DNA of 64,000 nt, from contig JBBHKE010000480.1 of assembly GCA_037447655.1 (NCBI GenBank), forward strand, positions 108,498 through 172,497, given 5' to 3'. Below the pieces are notes generated by a model. That model was not told the origin of the DNA, made no database searches, and worked only from the letters and a program-made list of their open reading frames with translations. This DNA comes from Zygnema cylindricum (taxonomy: Eukaryota > Streptophyta > Zygnematophyceae > Zygnematales > Zygnemataceae). This document shows, piece by piece, positions 1 to 10,200 of the stretch (positions within the stretch are counted from its first letter, which is position 1; every line of letters starts with the position of its first letter). A program made the position numbers and the translations under genes.

Positions 1-203
1 TCCATACACACTTGTAAAATCTTCAATTTGACACCGCCATTTAGAAGCTGAGAATTTTACCTTTCAATCGCAACCATTTTACCTTTCAATCGCAACCATC
101 AGATCCACAATCTGACATGTGTGTACGGAGAAAAGATGTGCGTACGGAGAAAAGATGTTTTAACAGACGAAAAAAAAATAAACACTAATAGCGATTCACG
201 GTG
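1..203. mobile_element. Truncated TA-flanked MITE (Tc1/mariner-like)
   Basis: The right terminal inverted repeat ends CGATTCACGGTG next to TA at 204-205. The left end lies off the window. The internal sequence (a motif like GTGTACGGAGAAAAGATG, and CAATCGCAACC) matches the complete copy at 13155-13357. Two short internal tandem duplications are visible near 54-97 and 119-155. No coding capacity. Confidence 0.7.
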
Positions 204-205
204 TA

Positions 206-822
206 GTTTCATGGAAAAAGGGCGATGCTTGAACAAAAATTGTTCCTTTACACCTGAGCATGGAAAAAAATATGAGAAAGTATGACTCTCAAACAAATAG
301 AGCATGAATAGTATACCAAAAAAGAAGAAACTCAAGAATGTCAATGCCCTATTATTCTCCTGTATTGTCGACCGTTAAAAGTATAGAGTTCATTTAGCTC
401 TAGTGTTAAATCTAATTGTCACTAAACCGCTGTAGTTGTAACTCTTAACCCTAAATCTAACACTTATTATAAACTACCTCGTTCCATTTTGCTTAAGATT
501 TGTACAATCACCGTACATTATTTAAGAAAACAAAAAATTGCCACACAACGAAACCAAATTGAAAAGCACTTTCTCATTTTCTCAAGATAAGTGAGAATGG
601 TCCATCTAGTCCTCCCAAACAAGCTTACTGAAAAGATTTGCAGAGTCTGAAGATCGAGGTGGAAGATTTAAGTTTAAGGGGAAAAGTGAGTCGGCCAAGG
701 CTCAAAGCTAAAACCTCTGAAAAGAGCCTTCTGCACGCTAACCGCTGTGCCACCAGCCCGGATATAGGTACCTGCGGGTCCAAAACGTGATGTATTAAGT
801 GTGGGTTATTGTTTTAAAAGAC
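206..822. other. No gene seen
   Basis: AT-rich sequence between two MITEs. I see no splice-compatible coding stretch, RNA gene or strong repeat in it. Confidence 0.5.
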
Positions 823-825
823 TTA

Positions 826-1594
826 GGGTATGTCTCCATGTGCCAAAGTAAGGGTTTTTTTTTTCTGTCGTTTTCCTCTAAAACTTAGCGCCGTATCGTG
901 TAAGTTTCAACCGTACAAAAAAATTGAAAAAATTATAAGTACATTTTGCGTCATCGTCAAATTTAAAATATACAACATGTTGTCGTCTTGTGTTCTTCGA
1001 CCCGCGGCTACACCAAAAAACGTCATCTTCAAACTTTTCTTTAAAACACATGAGCGATGTGTTTTAAAACAAAGTATTTTCGCTAAACAAATAGGACCAC
1101 GTTTTTGCAAGTGTATAAATTTTTCGAAAATTTCAAACGAATTCAATCGACAATGAAAAGTACACTATTCGTTATGTTTTGTCAGTTTGAGTTCAATACG
1201 ACGATGAAAAGTACATAATTTGTTTTATTTTGTCCGTTTGAGTCCGTTACGGATTTTTTTTTTTGAAGGGGTCTCAAGATTTCCATGCCATTTCACGCCG
1301 ATCGGACAGGAGACGGAAAAGCAAAGCGCATCTCCTTCAACAATGAAACACAGGCTGAAGGCTACAATGTCACGGAAAGTCATGCGACGTCTGAAGCAGT
1401 TACGAAAAATAACGGGCGTCATCACAGATTGTAGACGCTGACAGCCGTCACGGGAATTGTCAGCGTATACAATCGTCACACCCTTAAGTAACAATTTCGT
1501 TGTTACACATATGGACCCTTGAAATTCGGGTCCGCCGTATCTGCCCTAAAAAACAGAGTAAGTTTGCTAAGTTTGAATACATGGAGACATACCC
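826..1594 (+). mobile_element. PIF/Harbinger-like non-autonomous element, copy 1
   Basis: Inverted ends GGGTATGTCTCCATGT and ACATGGAGACATACCC are flanked by direct TTA duplications (823-825 and 1595-1597). A TTA/TAA duplication with a GGG start is the PIF/Harbinger (Tourist-like) pattern. The 769 bp length and internal blocks (CAGATTGTAGACG, ACAATCGTCAC) are shared with the inverted copy at 29848-30626. No transposase frame is seen. Confidence 0.75.
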
Positions 1595-1681
1595 TTAGTT
1601 TAGTGCACACGTGTTTAAGTGTAACTGTATAATACGCTTTGAGACGTATGAAATTTGGGGGAGTAAACGATTCACGGTTAA

Positions 1682-2384
1682 GGGTGGCCTTCCATTAGGC
1701 ACTTCAGTAATTGTACTGAAAATTTTACTAAAGGGCGTGCTTCCATTAGGTCGCGTCAGTAAACCACTTTTTACTTGCGTGGCTCATTCTGGTTGGTAGC
1801 ACGTAGGTTAATATTCGATGCTTGAAATCTTAAAAGAATTTTCGAATGCAACGTTTGAACGCAATATTTGTACGAGCGAAGGTAATATCTGTACTAGCGG
1901 AAAAAATATGTGTACCGGCGGAGGTAGTTAATGACTCGTACATAGGGCATTAAATGTAATACCCAAAATTTCAAAACGCAACGACAAAGAGGCGGCAGCA
2001 AACTTCGATGGTGGGAGCGTGACGTGATAATTTCGGCGGCTTGGCAATCACCTGGCGGAAGGCACATGGCCCATGCGACGTGTACGCACATAGGCGCACG
2101 GTCATCGTGGATTTTATATGCCTTTTCCACACGGCCCATTTTTACACGTTCAGTCTCCGAGAATTGTCCTCCCTGTGCAAGGTCTTAACAAACTGTAAGG
2201 TTAGTGATATGGCGTCACGATTAAAAAGTGTAATACCATCCGACGGCTCGAATTTATGCCTATAACCTTGGACATATTTCTGTAATGATGTTTTCCTTCA
2301 ATTTGTTTTTTTTGGTACGGACCTGTACGAAATGATATGGCCCTCGGTAAAAAACCCCACTTTTTCGCTAATGGAAGGCCACCC
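1682..2384. mobile_element. TIR element flanked by TTAA
   Basis: A 17-bp perfect inverted repeat, GGGTGGCCTTCCATTAG, opens and closes this 703 bp segment, and TTAA sits directly outside both ends (1678-1681, 2385-2388). TTAA duplication is typical of piggyBac, but a TTA-type Harbinger insertion beside an A/T would look the same. A diverged GGGCGTGCTTCCATTAG copy of the terminus lies inside at about 1733. No transposase is recognised. Confidence 0.65.
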
Positions 2385-2586
2385 TTAATTGATTTCGATA
2401 CAGATACAATTGGAGGATTGCTTCGGAAAAAGCGATCCCGATATAAACACGTGGCGCAAGTTAAATCCCACAATATCGCGACATTTATTACAGCACCACA
2501 AAAGTATGATAAAGTACGTAGCGGATGCCGGATGGTTTCTTCAAAAAGATTCAATATAAAAGATTCCTTAGTCGTCGGCAATACTA

Positions 2587-3144
2587 CACCGCCAATCGCT
2601 GTTAGCGTAATGTATATTAATTCCACCCCGTTTTTTTTTCAAATTCTCAAATAGCATAACTTATTCTGTTTTTTTCTTTACGACATTTGGGGTTTTTTTC
2701 CAAGTACCGTACAAAACGAAAGTACGTTGTCTTTTAAATAGTGTAGTGTACGGTCAGTGTCAGACCGTACAAAATCGTACCTTTTTAAGTGAAAAAGTAT
2801 AATTAATGAGTTTTAGTAACCGCGGACGCATGAGAATATGCGCTCTAAAAAGGGGATGAAATCAGGCTGTCAAATATCATGTTCGCACATATTCGTCCAA
2901 CAACCACGTTTCGACTGTGTGAACGTACGATTTGTGTACGATTTGTCAGATTTTGTACAAGTACCTATATTAGTGTAAGCATGTTTGCGACCGACATATA
3001 TTTTTTTCAAAGACCCAAATTAGCATTAGTAAACAATTAGAATGTATGTTTTTTTTGAAAATTTTCAAATTCCTAATTACCGTAAATCACTGTAATTATT
3101 CCTATACGCTAAAGAAACCTGTACGCTAATAGCGATTGGCCGTG
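2587..3144. mobile_element. TA-flanked MITE, 558 bp subfamily
   Basis: Left end CACCGCCAATCGCTGTTAG and right end CTAATAGCGATTGGCCGTG form inverted repeats bounded by TA (2585-2586, 3145-3146). The interior resembles the partial copy starting at 15341, including the block ACGGTC..GTCAGACCGTAC. Non-coding. Confidence 0.75.
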
Positions 3145-3679
3145 TACTGTAGCTTTAGTAATGTGGCCTGAAGACAATCGTCAAGTGGTCCACCAAATGA
3201 CAACATGGGTGAACCCCACATCCCGACTATTAAGTGGCACATCTTGCCTATATCAACAATTACATGGTTTCAATAACACAATTATTCAATTATTCTTTTT
3301 AATAACTACCAAATTATTTTTATGAAAATATATTTATGTTCTATAAAGGGACTTCTTATTCAAACTAGTTAGGATTAATTTAATCTTGCAATAACTATTC
3401 TATTGCACATAATTACGGTGATTATTAGTTCATGCAAGTCATCTTCCTTCAACAACGATTCTACCTCGCTATTTATTATATGTATGCTTTTGTTTGGGCG
3501 TTCATGAATGAAATCAATATAATACATGGGATTTTATATTGAAATTTCTAAGCTCCCACATAAATGATTGACATTGTTGTACTTGCAAAATTGTGTTAAA
3601 CTTCACGAGAACTGTACAGTGCATTTAGAATCATGCTAATTGGACAAAATTTCCACCAATTCAGAGTGACCATAGATTC

Positions 3680-4437
3680 AACGACTCTTCCTTTTTGGTG
3701 AAACGCAAGTCTCCAAAACAAGAGATTCCTGCTTTGATACTTCCGCATTTACAAGCTTCGTTAGGGTTTGCCGCTTTAGAAAAACTGAATGTAACCGTGC
3801 ACTTCAAATCATTTGAGAGTAATGACTGGATAATCTACGGATCTTTTCCAAAAATCACTAACCTTGCCTTCTGTTAAGGATGATGATGACAAGCATGAAA
3901 TCCATATAGCTTTAATGGTTTCCTAAGTCTGTTTCTCAACCTTCTTCCTTTGACGTTGAAAGCCGATTTCGTTCTTGATTCTCATTTATTAAAGCGTTTA
4001 AAAAGATAAATTCACCGTCTCTCATCCGACTGCTTTTTTTTTTTTTCTTACGAGCTTGCGTTCATGATTTGACAATATACTGTCTAAATCTCACAGCTCT
4101 CAGTATACCACCTGTCCTTTCTGGAGTTTTTACCACGAAACAGAGATTTTCGGCAACTCGAGTACAAAAATCTAAACAGTCTTCTAAAGGCGAAATAAAG
4201 GCAAAATTAGAAATTAAGAGGGAGGAATTTGTTGCAGATGACAAATCGGCTCATCTGTATTCTACTTCGGATCCGGCTTTTCTGGATTCTCCTCATTTTT
4301 GGCACATTATTGCTTGTTCTAAAAGGATGAACTCTCTTTCTGTTCCTGCTTCCAGATTGGTTCCCTTTGATGAGACTTTACAAAGCCAAAGAAATAGGAA
4401 ACTTTCCTCAATTTTTAGAAATTCAATATGTTGAGAG
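3680..4437 (+). other. Two unrecognised open stretches, possible exons
   Basis: A 60-codon frame (about 3680-3877) and a 121-codon frame (4069-4434) lie close together on the plus strand. Their mixed amino-acid composition looks more protein-like than the surrounding AT-rich DNA. I recognise no domain, and no convincing splice pair links them. They may be a decayed gene or chance frames. Confidence 0.15.
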
Positions 4438-4521
4438 TTATGAGGTCGACATCAAGCTAAGTATAGAGTTGCATGAATGGCTTGGAGATTGTCTTTGGTT
4501 CAAAAATCTTGATTTTATTGT

Positions 4522-4568
4522 GGGTACATGAATGGGGTACAGGAATGGGGTACAAGAATGGGGTACAG
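4522..4568. repeat. 13-bp minisatellite
   Basis: GGGGTAC followed by a variable 6-bp spacer (ATGAAT, AGGAAT, AAGAAT) is repeated about 3.5 times in tandem. Confidence 0.8.
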
Positions 4569-5598
4569 GTTTAGGTCAAACTTTAACTCTACTTCTCCCA
4601 GTTTTTCTATTGTACTCAAAATGAATGCGTTGACAGGTACACCATGAATCCTTATTAGTGGTTCTAACACTAATTTGGTGCAGGTTGTTTTGGCCCTTGC
4701 ACATAAATTAGCATTTATTACACTAACGGTTTCTTTCTCGACACTAATTTAGTAAGTGGTTAAACATGGTCTATGTTGCTCGGACCAAAATTAGAGTTAA
4801 TAGCATTAAAATAAGTACCACACTATACATCTCTCCATGCTTATAGCTATGCGTGGTCTATGCAGAGAGCATATGAAAAACAAGGGATGAAGACATCAAC
4901 CCTATTTTTCTGAAGCGACGGATGACAGGTTTTTTTGTTTGCTTTGAGAATTGGAGATCTTTATGACGTCATCATGGCCCTCCATGTTTATGACGAGTTT
5001 CCAGGTAGCTGATGAGGTTAGATTTGCAGTAGAAGGAAAATAAGTGTTTTTTTTTTTTTTAATCAATCATATGCTGTAAGGTGGTACCTTTATGATTAAA
5101 TCATTACCACTTCAAACCCTAAAATATCTTTCGATAGTACTTTTTCATACCATCTTTGTATAGTATGCATACTCATTGTTTTGTTGTGGCCAAGACTTGC
5201 AGATGCCATTTTCAACTCTTTATCGTGTTTGCTGTTTGTAAGTAAGTTGAAATGATTTCCTTTTAGTTTGAATGAAGAAGCGAATTGGAGGCAGTCGAAT
5301 CTTCCTCTTCCTCTCCCTTTTCTTCTCCCTCTTTGGCTTGCATTAAATCTGTTGTTATCTTTTACATGGCTGGCTTATCTTTTGTAGTTCTGCTTCAGCT
5401 GGAATACTTTAGAACTTGGAACGCTTCAGTGGCAACTTCTCACTAAAACTCAGGCAATCTTTGAAAATATCCAATGCGATGTACACAGACAGGTTACACT
5501 CCTGTACGGACAAGTACACAATATAAACTCTTTGCATCAACTATTTTATATACCGATGTCTAAAGTTTACAGTAACCGATATAGTGTTAAATCTAGTA

Positions 5599-5817
5599 TG
5601 CCGTGTATGGCTATTAGTGTTATTAACTTTTTTTGCCGCTTAAAACATTTTTTTCTCCGTACACGCTTGTCAGATTTTGGATCTGACAACTGAGATTGAA
5701 AGCCAAGACTCTCACCTTCCCATCGGCGGTCTCCATATGAAAATAGGACAAGTGCGTACGGAAAAAAGATGTTTTAAGTGGCGAAAAAATTATTAACACT
5801 AATAGCGATACATGGTG
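5599..5817. mobile_element. TA-flanked MITE, about 220 bp subfamily
   Basis: Terminal blocks GGCTATTAGTG and CACTAATAGCGATACATGGTG are inverted. Inside them, mirrored TTAAAACAT..CTCCGTAC and GTACGG..ATGTTTTAA blocks extend the inverted repeat, so the copy could fold almost end to end. Flanked by TA on both sides. Same subfamily as 13155-13357. Confidence 0.7.
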
Positions 5818-6146
5818 TACTGTTAAACTATGAAGTGCGACGAGAATGACTGTGTAAAAGACTATGGAAAGTTTCAACCACGTGACTTGTGATATGAGAA
5901 CGATATAGTGAGAATTTGCGACAGGAAGAGGTTCTATATAGTGTGTTTGGGGATGACTTTGATACTTAAAAATGTTGAGTAGGGAGCATTGCAGTGGTAG
6001 TTCCCAGTGGAATTTTGCTTCGCTAATATTAAATCGATGATTTTAATGTTTTTTCATTTTTATTTGGTATTTTGTTTCAATCTTTTCTAAAGACGTCCTT
6101 CTGAAATTCAATGTTTCTGGACAATGATAATTTCCTTTCTTTCCAG

Positions 6147-6508
6147 CCATTTTAGTTTATACATCAAATATCGAATCCATATAAAGCTTCGTTTGTCAAA
6201 ATTTGCAAAACTTGCCAAGATACATGTTGTTTAGCGTCAAACCACCCTACACAACTTTCACCAAGAGATCTCAGTTTTTAGCTACATATCTTGAGTGGAT
6301 GAGAAATGAAACTGGAGTGACCAGACTGCCCCATCAAGTTCATGAGATAATAACATGCAAGAATCGCCCCATCTTTGGTCCAAAAAAAACAATGCCTGCC
6401 ATGAGTGCACAAGGACGTAGGCTGTATGTCAGCCTTAACTGTTTTCTGGTTGTAGTTCCTGAGACGCACGGCATACAACATGTAATGTTCACAGGGAACA
6501 CACTCAGG
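6147..6508 (+). other. Possible exon, function unrecognised
   Basis: A pyrimidine-rich acceptor (CTTTCTTTCCAG, ending 6146) precedes an open stretch that runs from a stop at 6182 to a strong donor, CTCAG|GTAAGAGG, at 6508/6509. The encoded stretch of about 108 residues contains several Pro, Cys and basic residues. I cannot assign it to a family. The upstream stop means only the part after 6185 could be in this frame. Confidence 0.2.
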
Positions 6509-6511
6509 TAA

Positions 6512-7253
6512 GAGGAGTTGGCTGTTTCCATTCTACTTCGTTCCATGTGTGATAACTCTTCCATCGCTGATTAAGTATCCTAATCCTTTATGCCTCCCAA
6601 AATCACCATATACAATGTTATCCAATGTTCGGTTGTTCGTTGCAATATTGTGATCGAATAGTAAGAACCTGACTTCTCAGTTGGTAATTTGTGAACCGAA
6701 AATATCTGACGGCAATTTCCGAAGGAACAAGTCAACTTTAATAATGGTAAAAGGAGTTTGAAACCTACAACCACGAGGCCTCAAAAAAATTGCAACTAAT
6801 TTTCCAGTCCATAATCAGAGCAACATGAAACGTTACCCAAAAACTTGCTTAAATGCTGAAAATATATAGCTTCTCCAAGTCATCAATCCTTCATAAAAAA
6901 ATGGAGATAACTAAACCTCAACTTTCAATTTCTACCTGCTATTCCAGATTATCAACCAATGCTGAGTAATTTCCAAGCTGCAAATTAGCAAAATAATTTA
7001 AACCAAGACAAGAAAAAAGGCAGAAATTAAATTCCGCAAATAAAAATTACAAACACATTTCAAACCTACAACCCTTCCCGTAGACAAATCCAGGCTTGAA
7101 AAAAGGCCATCTATTTTTCTGGAAACTCTTAACCCAGCCTTTGAATAAAATAAGGAGACCGCTTTCAAAAGAGTAGTCTCCATTTCCTTGTCCACTTTTC
7201 TGGAAAGGTTACGCCACTTGTCACGCCATGCCATAAACAAATCTTGCTGGAAG
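6512..7253. other. No gene seen; 3' flank of the CAP gene
   Basis: AT-rich sequence. On the minus strand it lies directly downstream of the CAP gene stop codon, so it would contain that gene's 3' untranslated region. No other coding signal is supported. Confidence 0.4.
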
Positions 7254-10200
7254 CTAGTAAGGAAATTCGCCAACCCAATTTCCAGGAGGGTTGTAATCAC
7301 AAGCCCAAATTGTCCAACCGTTGGCACATAAGGAACTCGCACAACCGACTTCAAGACTGTCTCTCCAAACCACCTGCATTGGGCCATTAATCCTCAAAAT
7401 TAGGCAAAAGCACATTTGTATTGCTGTCCAAAAACCTCAAAATGATTTATTGTGAAGGCATGTCTCATTTCTAACCAAATCACATTGCACCATTTAAAAT
7501 TTAGAAATTTTGAATTGCTTTATTAGTGCACAAAAACTTCATTCTCGAGAAAGACCGCTTTAGCTATGGGAATACGGTGTCTTCATTTCAACATGCGATG
7601 TTGAAAAAAAATTATGTCGATTGACACGCCATGGTCAACTCATGGAAAGATCCCTCACGTGCAGTTCTTTTTGCACTTTCTAAGGTTTTTTTTGGGATTA
7701 AGTTAGGGGAATAATCTATCAGCCATGTGAAAACCTCGATACCGACCATCCAAATCTAAGGGAGCTATGCAATAGGCCAAAACATGGCAGAGTAGCTACA
7801 TAAAAGCGTATTTAATGATAAACTCACAAAGTTCATTAAAAACGAATCATTGCGTACAGTTTGTTGCTCAAACGGTACAGGAAGCCAGGTGTCAAATATA
7901 CATGAAGATTTAAAAAGCATCCCGTGTGTGCAATATGGACGCTAACACAAAAAAAATAAAAGAAATCTACAAAATAAAATTGAAAGAGGCCTGTGCATTA
8001 TTCCCCTTAGTTTAATGGCGCAATTCAAAATTAGGTGCTTCTTACCTGTGTGTAGTGACCGCATATTTTCCCGGTAGCGCAAGAATTATTGGAATAAGTG
8101 TAAAATTGTAACTCATTCACCCATCCTGTAACGGCATTGGCACACGTCGGCACAAAACCATAACCTTTGTACAAATTTTGGCCGTACGGACTGCCGGTTG
8201 GGTGATAAAAAGCACAACTTGCGTCGCGTAGAGTATCGGCCCAAGCTTGAGCCGCATCTACCACTGCCCCAAATCATAACCAGAAGCTAATGTTAAACAA
8301 TAGGAGTGTAAAGCAAATCAAATCGCAAAAGTACCAAATTGGTATTAAAACAGAAAATCGGGATTATGTTTTAATTTGGGTGGAAAAAACATAAGAGGTA
8401 TACTACCTATGTGACATTGTACAGGTCATTTTTCACATAACCCTGTCTTTTCCGCCCCAAACATGCCGGTATCCAGGTTACATAGTTTTTCTTGGGGTTT
8501 CTTTATTGACTTACAGCATGGAACTTGATGGTTAAGTCACGAAGCTTAATCCTCAAGTAAAAATTAAGCCGCAAAAGGCGCAACAAAATTTAAAAATAAA
8601 ATCAAGCAACAAAACGATATGATAATTTCATAAAAGATGATACTGATGTATTGTACGAAATTCGGTTGCAAGAATTGCGTCCGAGCTTAGAGGGTTCGTT
8701 ATAAGATTGTGGAAAGATAGATACGGATTCGTAAACATGAACAAAATGCAACATAAAAGTTTTCACCATCAACATTAATTATAGGGAAGTTTGACGACAA
8801 GTACCACATAAGCAAATCAGAGCTTAGGCACTTTTCCATTCTCCAAAATGGGAAATAATGTCATGACTAACAAAAACCTTACGCAACACAGAAATTTAAG
8901 CGGATAATTTAAGAAGTGCTTGATGGGATGTTTGATTAAACCGATGCAATATTCAAACAATCCCATAGTTGAGAGACAAAACTCACATGTTTGACTCCAA
9001 ACAAGTCCTGAAACTCCAACGGCAGCTCGGGCTTCATTGTGGGGGGCGAGACAAACAGCCGCTTTAAAATTTGAAAACATAAACTCAAATTAGTTGATAA
9101 CCTCTGAAAAGGGTTTTTGAGAGAAACAAAATAACATCAATGCATATCAATCATTCGACTCAAGTTAAGAAAGAATTGAGTTGTTATCATGGGTCGACAT
9201 AACCCTCAAGTAGCGTCCTGGAATTTAATAAATGTTGATGAAAAGTAAAATTGATGTGAGGAAGGATTCCTGTGAGAGAAGGAAATGAATGTTTGGAATC
9301 AGGGGACAGAAAGCCAATAAATGGAGCGGAATGGAGATGAATGGTGGGGGGAGGATGGAGACGGAGGGGGTGGAAGGTGGAGAGGTGGGGGAGGAGAGGG
9401 AGAGGGTGGAGGACTCGGAGGAGGTGGAGAGGGTGGAGGAGATGGTGGTGGGGGAGAGGGAGGTGGAGGAGAGAGTGGTGGAGAGGGTGGTGGAGATGGT
9501 GGAGGCGAGGGAGGAGGAGATCGAGGTGATGGAGGAGGTGGAGGCTTTCTTGGTGGTGGGGGAGGAGGTCTTGGTGGTGGCGGTGGTCTTGGTGGTGGTG
9601 GAGGAGGTGATGGAGGAGTTAGTTGAGGAAGATGGAGGGAGGAAGGGGAAAGGAAGAAATGTAATGGAGGATGGAATGGAAGAGGATGGAAGTAGTGGAA
9701 GAAGAATGGAATGAATCGTAGCTTTGAATTCTGAACATGATTGGACTTTCAGATTTGAGTTACTTCACCATTTAACTCAGTCAAACTTAATTCAAAATAA
9801 CATATTGTGGTGATTAAATCTTGAATCATTGTTTTAGCCTTGAAGACTTTTGAGCCTCGTTTTACATTCTTTCTGTACATTCAATCTTAAAAAACTACAT
9901 GTTTTTCTAGACCGTACACGTGATTCCGTCCACTTAGACCACACAGAAAACAGCAAATAGAGTATTCAAAAAAGTTTTGCTTAGAGTGACTACCAAGTAA
10001 GGTACAAGAGCAATTGCACTTACAACACCAAAGACAAATATGATCTTCATTTTACATTCTAAAATTCGTTTTAGAAGGTGAATTACTACCATTGGATTTG
10101 GGATGTCTTTTAAATCCTACATTTATCACATACGAAGAAGTGAAATTTCATTGATTTAAATTTTGTTTTTTAGGCAAGGATTTTCTTGTCAAATTTGATC

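Noticed and set aside
6998-7387. A 129-codon minus-strand frame
   Set aside because: Another register of the same strand encodes the last CAP exon (7373-7254) with the expected splice acceptor and stop, so this frame is a shadow.
9289-9714. Overlapping Gly-rich and Glu/Val-rich frames suggesting a glycine-rich protein
   Set aside because: All three frames are open only because the DNA is GGA/GGT low-complexity. It lies inside an intron of the minus-strand CAP gene and has no signal peptide or splice support.
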